Virus record (IMG/VR): IMGVR_UViG_3300046018_000060
Coordinates: 1 to 28,049 of that record
Length of the DNA stretch: 28,049 bases
Direction: 5' to 3' (one strand)
Source: a virus
A program made the position numbers and the translations under genes. The notes under the pieces were generated by a model. It was given only the letters and a program-made list of their open reading frames with translations, did not search any database and was not told where the DNA came from. Position 1 is the stretch's first letter. Each line of letters opens with the position of its first letter. Of the stretch, positions 7,121 to 14,252 are shown one piece after another.

Positions 7121-7509
7121 GCGCAGGCAAAGCGCCTGACCTGACCCCGGAGGACAAAGCAGCGTTCGTCGGGTATGTCAAGGACTGGCAGGCGCGTCTG
7201 GGGCTGCAGGGCTGGCGCATCTCCGTCTCGAAAAAGCCCGCGAAAAACGGGAACATGGCAGAACTGGCGTCTACGGATACCCCGTCGCTGCTGGCGGATA
7301 TCCGGCTCGGGGTCAACTGGAAGGGCAGCCCTGTCACTCCTCACGCCTTGGAGCAGGCCGCGGTCCACGAGCTTTTGCACGTTCTCCTGCACGAGCTGGT
7401 CGAACAGGCCCAGAGCAAAGCCGCCACGCACGATGAGCTGATGACTGCGCAGCACCGGATCATCAATGTGCTTGAGGTTTTGTTGGTGCCGGAACACAGT
7501 GAGCACTAA
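7117..7509 (+). CDS. HExxH zinc metallopeptidase-like protein
   Basis: A 130-aa protein with AVHELLHVLLHELVE, giving a zincin motif HELLH at residues 84-88 followed by a second HE at 92-93. The N-terminal half (WQARLGLQGWRISVS, then LADIRLGVNW) resembles the strand framework of small minigluzincin or SprT-like domains seen in phages. No signal or membrane segment is present. It overlaps the portal stop by ATGA, so it is translationally coupled. Similar small HExxH genes occur beside portal or scaffold genes in other podoviruses; a role in processing scaffold or capsid proteins is conceivable but not shown. Confidence 0.75.
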   Translation: MSAGKAPDLTPEDKAAFVGYVKDWQARLGLQGWRISVSKKPAKNGNMAELASTDTPSLLADIRLGVNWKGSPVTPHALEQAAVHELLHVLLHELVEQAQSKAATHDELMTAQHRIINVLEVLLVPEHSEH

Positions 7510-7529
7510 CATGTTAGATGTGGTACATT
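7506..7529 (+). promoter_or_regulatory. Palindromic promoter for the scaffold-capsid module
   Basis: The perfect palindrome CTAACATGTTAG (7506-7517) is followed after six bases by TACATT (7524-7529), extended by TG at 7521. Spacing matches the site at 2906. The predicted start of transcription, about 7 bases past the -10, falls on or next to the GTG start codon at 7537. Promoter function is inferred. Confidence 0.6.
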
Positions 7530-7536
7530 CGCACCA

Positions 7537-7749
7537 GTGAACCAGCAACAGTCACTGCAGCTCTTCGAGCGCCTTGTGCAAAACGAGCCGCAGCTCAAGG
7601 TATGGCTACAGGAACAGCTGGATCGACAGATTGACGTGCTTGTCCTGCAAAACGATGAGGCGCAGCTGCGAAAGGCCCAAGGCCACGCACATTGCCTGCG
7701 AACCCTCGTCGGTCAGCTCGACGACGCCAGAACGCGCTTGACGCGCTGA
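7537..7749 (+). CDS. Small hypothetical protein upstream of scaffold
   Basis: A 70-aa, Gln/Leu-rich helical protein (MNQQQSLQLFERLVQNEPQLK...), probably a coiled coil. The start is a GTG at 7537; there is no Shine-Dalgarno sequence because the preceding bases are the palindromic promoter, so translation may be leaderless. No membrane segment and no enzyme motif. Small helical proteins between portal and scaffold are common in podoviruses; I cannot assign a function. An alternative is a later start at an internal GTG (about 7576). Confidence 0.6.
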   Translation: MNQQQSLQLFERLVQNEPQLKVWLQEQLDRQIDVLVLQNDEAQLRKAQGHAHCLRTLVGQLDDARTRLTR

Positions 7750-7754
7750 AGATC

Positions 7755-7772
7755 ACCCCCCGAAAGGGGGAT
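7755..7772 (+). other. GAAA-tetraloop hairpin between small gene and scaffold
   Basis: CCCCC (7757-7761) pairs with GGGGG (7766-7770) around a GAAA tetraloop. It is followed by ATTTCAACC, not a T-run, so it is unlikely to terminate. It lies 40 bases upstream of the scaffold start and could stabilise or process the mRNA. Confidence 0.45.
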
Positions 7773-7809
7773 TTCAACCCTGAGAGCCAGAAGGCACAGG
7801 AGACAGTAG

Positions 7810-8733
7810 ATGGCATTGCCAAAACAGATTCAGCGACAGCTCGACGCCGCCGAGGCCTTGTACAACCAAGCGCCCGCCTCAGAGCAAAGCGTTGAATCGC
7901 CAGAACCGCAGCCCGAGCCGATCGAGGCCGCGCCCGCAGCACCTGCAGCCCCACCAGCCCCTGCACCGACCCCAGCCCCGTCGCCAGACGAGACTTCCTG
8001 GGAGCACCGGTACAAGACGCTGCAAGGCATGTTTGCCCGTCAGGGCCAGGACATGAAGCAGCTGTCCGCCAAGGTCGAGGAACTGACCCGAGCACAGCAG
8101 CCCAAGCCAGCGGAGCCGCCGAAGTACGAGCCGGACGCGAAAGACGTTGAGGTTTTTGGGACTGACCTTGTCCAGATGGTTCAGCGCGTCGGGGAGCAGA
8201 TGCTCGGAGGCGTGGTCAAGAGCCTGGATGAGAGGTTGAAGATCATCGAGAGCAATTTGCAAGGCACGGCAAAGACCGTTGCGCTGACAGCGGAGGATTC
8301 GTTCTACGCCAAGTTGGCCACCGCGGTGCCGGACTGGGAAGCGCTGAACCAGAACCAGACATGTCTGGACTGGCTGGCACAGGAAGACCCCGTGTTTGGG
8401 GTTCCACGCCAGAACGCGCTCGATGTCGCGAGCCGAACGCTGAATGCTCAAGCGGCGATCAACATCTTCAAGCAGCTCAAGAGCCTCGTGGCCCCCGCTC
8501 CAGCGGCCACAGCCAAGGCGCCCGCGCCTAGCAAGTTGGACAAACAGGTGAGCCCGAACACGTCAGCAACCAATACTGCTCCGGTACAGGCCGACGCCAC
8601 GATCGTCACGCAGGCGCAAATTCAAGCGTTCTACAACGATCTGGCGAAGCGCAAGTACGCGGGACGGCAAGAAGAAGCGGACGCGATCGAGCTGCAAATC
8701 AACCGGGCCCTAGCCGAAGGACGAGTCAGATAA
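7810..8733 (+). CDS. Scaffolding protein
   Basis: A 307-aa acidic, helical protein that would template procapsid assembly and then leave the capsid. The start ATG follows AGGAGA. It has an Ala/Pro-rich linker (about residues 38-60), then WEHRYKTLQGMFARQGQDMKQL (about 63-84), a segment very typical of podoviral scaffolds, followed by a predicted coiled coil. A second Ala/Pro-rich linker lies near 230-245, and the C-terminal helix YNDLAKRKYAGRQEEADAIE is a plausible coat-binding region. It directly precedes the major capsid gene, the usual position for a scaffold. Confidence 0.85.
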   Translation: MALPKQIQRQLDAAEALYNQAPASEQSVESPEPQPEPIEAAPAAPAAPPAPAPTPAPSPDETSWEHRYKTLQGMFARQGQDMKQLSAKVEELTRAQQPKPAEPPKYEPDAKDVEVFGTDLVQMVQRVGEQMLGGVVKSLDERLKIIESNLQGTAKTVALTAEDSFYAKLATAVPDWEALNQNQTCLDWLAQEDPVFGVPRQNALDVASRTLNAQAAINIFKQLKSLVAPAPAATAKAPAPSKLDKQVSPNTSATNTAPVQADATIVTQAQIQAFYNDLAKRKYAGRQEEADAIELQINRALAEGRVR

Positions 8734-8743
8734 GACCGTTCGT

Positions 8744-8768
8744 TGGGGCCCATGAAATTGGAGCCCCA
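8744..8768 (+). other. Hairpin presenting the capsid gene ribosome binding site
   Basis: TGGGGC (8744-8749) pairs with GCCCCA (8763-8768), leaving a 13-base loop that contains TTGGA of the ribosome binding site for the ATG at 8771. The structure could tune capsid translation. It is not followed by a T-run. Confidence 0.35.
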
Positions 8769-8770
8769 TC

Positions 8771-9778
8771 ATGGCAATTACCCGCGACACAACGGCCGTC
8801 TACCCAGTAGCGTCACCGTTTAACACCAACCCCCCGTACTCGGGCAACTTCATCCCGACCGTCTGGTCGGCGAAGCTGAACGCCAAGTTCTACAAGGCGT
8901 CGATCTACGGCGAGATCGCCAACACCAACTGGGAAGGCGACATCTCGGGAACCGGCGACAAGGTGGTTATCAACACCGCCCCGACGCTGACCATCAGCAA
9001 GTACACGGCCGGTACGGCTCTGACGTACCAAGTTCCGACGCCGAACGCGCAGGAACTCAACATCGACAAGGGCCGCTACTTCGCGTTCCAGATCAACGAT
9101 GTGCTCGAGTACCAGGCCAAGCCGAACCTGATGGACATGTTCGCGACGGACGCCGCAGAGCAGATGCGCATCGCCATCGACTCGGAAGTCATCTACAACA
9201 CGATCTTCAACACGGTCGCAGCCAACAAGGGCGCCACCGCGGGTGTCAACTCGTCTGGTTACAACATGGGCACGGACGCCGCTCCGGTGGTCCTGTCGGC
9301 TTCGAACGTGCTGCAGAAGATCCTCGAGATGGCCTCGATCCTTGACGAGCAGAACGTCCCGTCGGAAGACCGCTACCTGCTGATCGACCCGCTGACCCGT
9401 GCGCTGTTGATGCAGTCGAACCTGGCCCAAGCGCAATTCATGGGCGACGACAAGTCCACCGTGCGCAACGGCAAGATCGGCATGATCGACCGCTTCACGG
9501 TCTACGTGACCAACCAGCTGCCGGTCGCCCCCGCTGGTACCGCGACTCCTTGGGTCTCTGGTGACGGCTCGGAAAACTCGGTGACCTCCACCGGTACCGT
9601 GCTCAAGCGCCGGGCGATCTTTGCCGGTCACAAGTCGGCCATCACCTTCGCTTCGCAGATCACGAAGATGGAGACGGTGCGCAACACGACCGACTTCGGC
9701 GACTACATCCGGTCGCTCAAGGTCTACGGCTTCAAGATGATCAAGACGGACGCTTCGGCTCTCCTGGTCGCCGCATAA
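8771..9778 (+). CDS. Major capsid protein
   Basis: A 335-aa coat protein forming the icosahedral shell. The assignment rests on position right after the scaffold, on length, and on sequence features of podoviral HK97-fold coat proteins: ANTNWEGDISGTGDKVVI near residues 51-68, LNIDKGRYFAFQINDV near 98-113, and a helix MFATDAAEQMRIAIDSEVI near 122-141. It is strongly biased to C-ending codons, as expected for high expression, and is followed by a terminator. No protease-processed N-terminal extension is evident. Confidence 0.9.
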   Translation: MAITRDTTAVYPVASPFNTNPPYSGNFIPTVWSAKLNAKFYKASIYGEIANTNWEGDISGTGDKVVINTAPTLTISKYTAGTALTYQVPTPNAQELNIDKGRYFAFQINDVLEYQAKPNLMDMFATDAAEQMRIAIDSEVIYNTIFNTVAANKGATAGVNSSGYNMGTDAAPVVLSASNVLQKILEMASILDEQNVPSEDRYLLIDPLTRALLMQSNLAQAQFMGDDKSTVRNGKIGMIDRFTVYVTNQLPVAPAGTATPWVSGDGSENSVTSTGTVLKRRAIFAGHKSAITFASQITKMETVRNTTDFGDYIRSLKVYGFKMIKTDASALLVAA

Positions 9779-9781
9779 GCA

Positions 9782-9804
9782 CTAACCTGTTAGTGTGATA
9801 CCAT
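9782..9804 (+). promoter_or_regulatory. Palindromic promoter nested in the capsid terminator
   Basis: CTAACCTGTTAG (9782-9793) is followed after five bases by TACCAT (9799-9804), extended by TG at 9796. It lies four bases after the capsid stop codon. A transcript starting about 7 bases downstream would begin inside or after the first arm of the terminator hairpin at 9805-9831. Promoter activity is inferred. Confidence 0.5.
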
Positions 9805-9837
9805 GCCCCGGTCCTTGAAAAAGGTCGGGGCATTTTT
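9805..9837 (+). terminator. Rho-independent terminator after the major capsid gene
   Basis: GCCCCG (9805-9810) pairs with CGGGGC (9826-9831) and, after a small asymmetric bulge, CCTT (9813-9816) pairs with AAGG (9820-9823) around a short A-rich loop. The stem is followed by ATTTTT (9832-9837). It lies 26 bases past the capsid stop and only nine bases before the next start codon. Confidence 0.8.
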
Positions 9838-9846
9838 CTGGAACCG

Positions 9847-10521
9847 ATGACGCCACTCGACGCCTTCTTTTCACGCCTGACACCGATGGTGATCGGCTGC
9901 TCCCAGCCCGCAATGGAACAGGCGCTGGTGGATGCCTGCATCGAGTTTTGCGAAGAGACCCGGATCGTCAACCGCACAAGCGGCCAGCTCGACTGCAAGG
10001 CAGGCGTAACGGATTACCCCCTTGATCTTCCACGCGAGAGCACGACAGTCGCGCTGCTCGAAGTGTTCTACGGCTCGCGAGAGCTTGAGCTGATAGAGCC
10101 AGACGAGTTCGTCATGCCGCTCGAAATCTTTTCCTCTGACGGTGTGAATACCGCGCCGACAGGCGACCCCCGTCGCGCCGCCCTGTTGGACCCCGATGTC
10201 ATACGGGTGTTTCCTGTACCGGACAAGACCGAAGCCAAGAAATTCACCGTGCGCGCGGCGACCAAGCCGAAGCGCAACGCGACGCAGGTTGAGAACATCC
10301 TGTTCCAGAACTGGGCCGAGCCCATCACTGCGGGCGCTGCCGCGCGCCTGCACGCAACGCCCAACCAGCCGTACACCTCGCTGGCCGACGAGCAGCGCGC
10401 TCGGGCCCTGTTCCAGAAAGGCATCAACCGCGCCTCAGTCGAAGCCATTCGGGGCCGGGTGAAAGGTTCCCAGTCGATACAGATGCGCCCGTTCCATGTC
10501 GGAGGCCATAGATGGCTGTGA
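9847..10521 (+). CDS. Head-tail connector / adaptor protein
   Basis: A 224-aa protein starting MTPLDAFFSRLTPMV. The segment VIGCSQPAMEQALVDACIEFCEETRI (about residues 15-40) is typical of podoviral adaptor proteins that attach below the portal: an N-terminal helix with alternating Ala/Cys and acidic residues. The middle is β-rich (DYPLDLPRESTTVALLEVFYGSRELELIEPDEF). The start at 9847 has only a weak TGGAA upstream. Position between coat protein and the second connector supports the role. It overlaps the next gene by ten bases. Confidence 0.7.
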   Translation: MTPLDAFFSRLTPMVIGCSQPAMEQALVDACIEFCEETRIVNRTSGQLDCKAGVTDYPLDLPRESTTVALLEVFYGSRELELIEPDEFVMPLEIFSSDGVNTAPTGDPRRAALLDPDVIRVFPVPDKTEAKKFTVRAATKPKRNATQVENILFQNWAEPITAGAAARLHATPNQPYTSLADEQRARALFQKGINRASVEAIRGRVKGSQSIQMRPFHVGGHRWL

Positions 10522-11168
10522 CCGCGGCATCGATCGTTAAGTCTGCGCAGGAGATCCTGAGCGACTTGGCGGGCGTTCGTTGGCCTGCTGGCGAGCTGGT
10601 GCGGTACCTGAACGAAGCGCAGGGGGAGATTGCCCGCGTCCGGCCCGACCAGAAAACGATTACCCGCAATGAGGCGTTGATCGCTGGAGCTGGCCAGACC
10701 ATCCCTGCCGATGCGCAGGCGCTGATCGACATTCAAGGCAACGCTGCTGGCCGGAAACGGGCCATCCGCAAGATAGATCAGATCCAGCTCGAAGCCGTTC
10801 AGCGTGACTGGCAGAGCCGCGCGCCCGGCCCCGAGATCCTGCACTACATGCACGACATCCGCGATCCACGGACGTTCTACGTGTACCCACCCGCCTCCGA
10901 AGGTCAGCTGGTCAACGTCGTGCTTTCCTTGTATCCGGCTGACGTGCCAGACCCTGTAGGAAGCAACACGTACAACGGCGTCGCCGGTTCGATCGACCTG
11001 CCGGACCACTGGAAGACCTCGATCCTGAACTACATGCTGTACCGCGCGTACGCCAAGGACGCTGAGTACGGCGGGAACGCCCAGATGGCAGCGCAGTACC
11101 TCGCGCTTTTTGACAAAGACACAGGCGCCCAGCTCGCGTCCACGGCCGCAGTGGCCCCGAAGACCTAA
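10512..11168 (+). CDS. Head-tail connector protein, DUF6682-like
   Basis: A 218-aa protein with an N-terminal helical region, AASIVKSAQEILSDLAGVRWPAGELVRYLNEAQGEIARVRP (about residues 5-45), that matches phage connector/tail adaptor proteins (I believe DUF6682, from memory). This is followed by IPADAQALIDIQG and a C-terminal HWKTSILNYMLYRAYAKDAEYG near 175-195, both usual for the family. The start at 10512 is fixed by GGAGG at 10501. It lies directly after the first connector gene, so the two probably form successive rings under the portal. Confidence 0.7.
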   Translation: MAVTAASIVKSAQEILSDLAGVRWPAGELVRYLNEAQGEIARVRPDQKTITRNEALIAGAGQTIPADAQALIDIQGNAAGRKRAIRKIDQIQLEAVQRDWQSRAPGPEILHYMHDIRDPRTFYVYPPASEGQLVNVVLSLYPADVPDPVGSNTYNGVAGSIDLPDHWKTSILNYMLYRAYAKDAEYGGNAQMAAQYLALFDKDTGAQLASTAAVAPKT

Positions 11169-11186
11169 CGCCTACGGAGATACACG

Positions 11187-12068
11187 ATGCCCACTGTTTT
11201 TCCTGGCGCGCTTGATGTCCTGGTGAACCCCACACCAGGCGACAGCCTGAGCACACCTGCCGTCCTGCACAGCTCGCAGCACGCGAACATCAACGACGCC
11301 GTCGAGGCCATTCAAGCACTTATCGGCGTCACCGGCTCCACGGTAACCGGAACACTTATCAAACGTTTGGCGGATGCGGAAGCAAACATTTCCAGCTTGC
11401 AGGCTGTAGTCGCGACCCTTGGGGGCGGCACGAATCCCGGCACGACGCCACAAGCCCCTATCCAATTGACCGCCCCGGCTTTTGCCAGCACGACCGCGCT
11501 TGTCGGCGAAACGATCACAGTCACGCTTGGAACCTACATCGGCAATCCAACGCCGACGGTCACTCGAGTCTGGCGCAAGGACAGCATCATTCTCGCGGGC
11601 GTCACCGGCACGTCGTACACGACGACTGCGGCGGGAACGTACACGGTTGACGAGACGGCAAGCAATGGCGTCGGATCTCCGATCACCCGCAGCACAGTGG
11701 TCGGCGTCACTGTCACGCCTATCCCGGTAATACCGAGCATCCCGCAGGGGTTCTCCGCAGGCACAGCCAGCGACGTTGCTCAGGTTTTGAACTGGGTGGC
11801 CCCGGTAACTGGTTACCCAGCAACGTACACCTACACGATCACCCGTCGCACAGGCGGCGCAGCCTACGGCAATGCGGTCACGACGGCTGCAGGCGCAACG
11901 ACGGTAACGATCACTGGTTTAACGGCATCGACTGCCTACGACTACCTGATCACAGCCACCAACACGACGGGCACTGGTACGGCGGCGTCGATCACCAATC
12001 TTTCGACCACGGCCGCCCCAGGCGGCAGCAGCGTCTACGCAGACAACTACGCAGACAACTACGCATAA
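11187..12068 (+). CDS. Virion protein with Ig-like and fibronectin type III domains
   Basis: A 293-aa modular protein. Residues 25-80 contain LHSSQHANINDAVEAIQALIG, a motif common at the N-terminus of phage fibre proteins, followed by a predicted coiled coil. Residues about 93-177 form an Ig-like domain (GNPTPTVTRVWRKDSIILAGVTG), and 186-275 a fibronectin type III domain ending in TITGLTASTAYDYLITATN. The C-terminus is a short repeat, YADNYADNYA, encoded by a 12-base direct repeat. Such domains often decorate virions and bind weakly to carbohydrates. The start follows CGGAG. It leads the block containing DUF1800 and DUF1501. Confidence 0.8.
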   Translation: MPTVFPGALDVLVNPTPGDSLSTPAVLHSSQHANINDAVEAIQALIGVTGSTVTGTLIKRLADAEANISSLQAVVATLGGGTNPGTTPQAPIQLTAPAFASTTALVGETITVTLGTYIGNPTPTVTRVWRKDSIILAGVTGTSYTTTAAGTYTVDETASNGVGSPITRSTVVGVTVTPIPVIPSIPQGFSAGTASDVAQVLNWVAPVTGYPATYTYTITRRTGGAAYGNAVTTAAGATTVTITGLTASTAYDYLITATNTTGTGTAASITNLSTTAAPGGSSVYADNYADNYA

Positions 12069-12080
12069 GGACTGAACATC

Positions 12081-12470
12081 ATGACTTACACCAAACGAGT
12101 CGGCGCTGCTGGCAACCTCACTGCAGCACAAGTCGATGCCAACTTTGAAAACGTGTCCCGAGGATTGGGCCTTGACCCAGTCACGATCACGGCCACGGGC
12201 AATTTGACCGATACCGCGCACGCGGGTCGCGAGTTGTTCGTCAACAGCGCAACCGCAGTCACGCTGACCATCCGCACGCAAGCCAACGGTGGGCCTGCAA
12301 CGCCGGGAACGCGGATCTACGGCACCAACCTTAACGTGGGCGCGATCACGCTGGCGGCCGAGTCTGGATCAGCCCTTACTGGGGACTCGGCGCTGCCTTC
12401 CACCATCGCCCAGTACGGCGTGTTTGACGTGATCGTCACTGCCGCCAATGCGTACCTGCGGAGGGCATAA
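12081..12470 (+). CDS. Fibre-like virion protein
   Basis: A 129-aa protein. The N-terminus YTKRVGAAGNLTAAQVDANFENV is typical of phage fibre proteins (a Leu-Thr-Ala-x-x-V-x-x-Asn-Phe motif). The rest is β-rich (ITATGNLTDTAHAGRELFVNSATAVTLTI) and resembles in pattern the protein encoded at 16190 (NLTAADNGQTLETTGAVTLTV), suggesting a shared β-sandwich used as a capsid or fibre decoration. GGACTG precedes the start. It sits between the Ig/FN3 protein and DUF1800. No enzyme motif is visible. Confidence 0.65.
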   Translation: MTYTKRVGAAGNLTAAQVDANFENVSRGLGLDPVTITATGNLTDTAHAGRELFVNSATAVTLTIRTQANGGPATPGTRIYGTNLNVGAITLAAESGSALTGDSALPSTIAQYGVFDVIVTAANAYLRRA

Positions 12471-14252
12471 ATGAGCACCATTCTCGCGGGCGCGGTTCGC
12501 AGGAAAACCGCCGCTGCGCTGACGGTCGCAGAGGCCGCGCGCCTGATCCGTCAAGCAACGCTTGGTATCCGTTCGTATACCGAGTTGACCGACATCCAGA
12601 CGGCAGGAACGCGCCGTGAGCAGTGGATCGACGCCCAACTCGCGATCGCCTATCCAGCGTGCATCACAACGACCAAGGCAGACGGTGTAACGCCGTTCGT
12701 TGAGACGCTGCGCAACATGGGGAGCCCCCAGTACGGAACGGCAAAAGCAACTGTTGGTTGGGGCAGCTATCAGGACGGGCGCAGGCTTGCCCAGACTCAC
12801 CGGATGCTCAACCACCCAGACCGCCTGCGGGTGAAGGTTGTTCGCTGCCTGACCGAGTATTTCTCCGTCGGTGACACCGCGGATGGTAGCAGCGCAGATG
12901 GAGGTACTTACATCGCAGACATTCTCTCTGAGCGTGCTTTCGGCACTTTCAAGGATCTGCTGCTAACAGTTACCCGCACATTGGAAATGGGCAACTGGTT
13001 GACGTTCGTCAACAACAAGAAAGCCTCGGGGATTCAGTCGCCCGACGAAAACTACGCACGGGAGATCATGCAGCTCTACACCATCGGGCTGTGGGAACTC
13101 AACCTCGACGGCACGCGCAAGAGGTATCAGGATCTCCCGACAGGGGACTCGCGTTTTCTTGCTGCAGGAACTGCAGGATCAACTGCTGAAGTACCGACAT
13201 ACGGTCAAGATGACATCCGGCAACTGGCGCGGGTGTTTACGGGTATTGGTTCGACATTCCCAAGTGAAGTAATTGGGTTTGATAAAAATATTGACTATAC
13301 TCCCGCTATAGGGTTTCATGAGTTTGGCGCAAAGACTGCTCTCTACGGCACGCAAACTCCGTGGATCAACGTACCCGCCAGCGCCACGACGACAGTTGCT
13401 GTTGCGGATGCGGAACTTGACTATGTGATCGGGAGACTTGTCAGTCACGCATCGTGCGCGCCATTCTTCTGCAAGCGCATGATCGAAATGATGGTGACGA
13501 GCAACCCATCGGCCGGGTATGTAGCCCGAGTGGCAAGCGTTTTTGTGAACGACGGAACAGGCCAGATAGGAAACCTTGCGGCGGTCTTCAAGGCAATCCT
13601 GATGGATCAGGATGCTCGGGCGCCTGCAAGCAAAGGCTTGATTGGTCGCGTATCCCATTTGTACGACATCGGGCAACAGTTGGCGCAAGTCTGCCCGGGA
13701 ACAACTGACACAAGCGGAAACTTGAACTGGCGCCTTGCCAATTTCACTTCGTATCAGTGGCGAAGGGTTCCGCTGTGGTCAAGCGAAACCTACGATAACG
13801 AACCAGTAAAGCAAAAATTCGGTATCCGCAGCATGCGTTCTGTGTTTGGGCGAATACCCGCTCGCTTCAGCCCAGTCGGACCTCTGCAAACTGCAGGTTT
13901 GTCGTCTCCTGAATCGTTCCTGCTGGATGAGTATGGGGCAACGCTTCTGCACAACATGGATGATGGCGGCGCCAAGCGCATTCGTCCGTCAGAGTTGGCC
14001 TACGGGACGGGAGAATGGTCGACCCTCACATCAGGGCTTTCAGCGTCCAACGGCCCGCTTGCAACCCTCATTGACAAATACTGTGTGTTGTTCACTGGTG
14101 ATACCGCTCCGCAGACATTCAAAGACAGCCTGCGGACTATCTACAGCAACGCGACAAACTACCCAATTGCAACAGACCAGAACAAGATGGACCTGTTTAG
14201 CAGCATGGTCACGTCGATCATTGTGAGCCCCTACGGGATGGTACGGACATGA
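12471..14252 (+). CDS. DUF1800 family protein encoded by the phage
   Basis: A 593-aa protein whose sequence follows the DUF1800 family throughout: AEAARLIRQATLG (20-32), QWIDAQLA (51-58), the signature SPDENYAREIMQLYTIGLWEL (190-210), DDIRQLARVFTG (247-258), HEFGAK (283-288) and HASCAPFFCKRMIEMMV (326-342). DUF1800 proteins in bacteria are usually exported and encoded next to DUF1501; their function is unknown. This copy has no signal peptide. The start follows GGAGG (12461-12465). Its end overlaps the DUF1501 start by ATGA. A patch near 13260-13320 is clearly AT-richer than its surroundings, hinting at recent transfer from a bacterium. Confidence 0.9.
   Translation: MSTILAGAVRRKTAAALTVAEAARLIRQATLGIRSYTELTDIQTAGTRREQWIDAQLAIAYPACITTTKADGVTPFVETLRNMGSPQYGTAKATVGWGSYQDGRRLAQTHRMLNHPDRLRVKVVRCLTEYFSVGDTADGSSADGGTYIADILSERAFGTFKDLLLTVTRTLEMGNWLTFVNNKKASGIQSPDENYAREIMQLYTIGLWELNLDGTRKRYQDLPTGDSRFLAAGTAGSTAEVPTYGQDDIRQLARVFTGIGSTFPSEVIGFDKNIDYTPAIGFHEFGAKTALYGTQTPWINVPASATTTVAVADAELDYVIGRLVSHASCAPFFCKRMIEMMVTSNPSAGYVARVASVFVNDGTGQIGNLAAVFKAILMDQDARAPASKGLIGRVSHLYDIGQQLAQVCPGTTDTSGNLNWRLANFTSYQWRRVPLWSSETYDNEPVKQKFGIRSMRSVFGRIPARFSPVGPLQTAGLSSPESFLLDEYGATLLHNMDDGGAKRIRPSELAYGTGEWSTLTSGLSASNGPLATLIDKYCVLFTGDTAPQTFKDSLRTIYSNATNYPIATDQNKMDLFSSMVTSIIVSPYGMVRT

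Noticed and set aside
12963-12973. CTAACAGTTAC inside the DUF1800 gene
   Set aside because: The spacing between arms is one base instead of two and it is intragenic; chance match.
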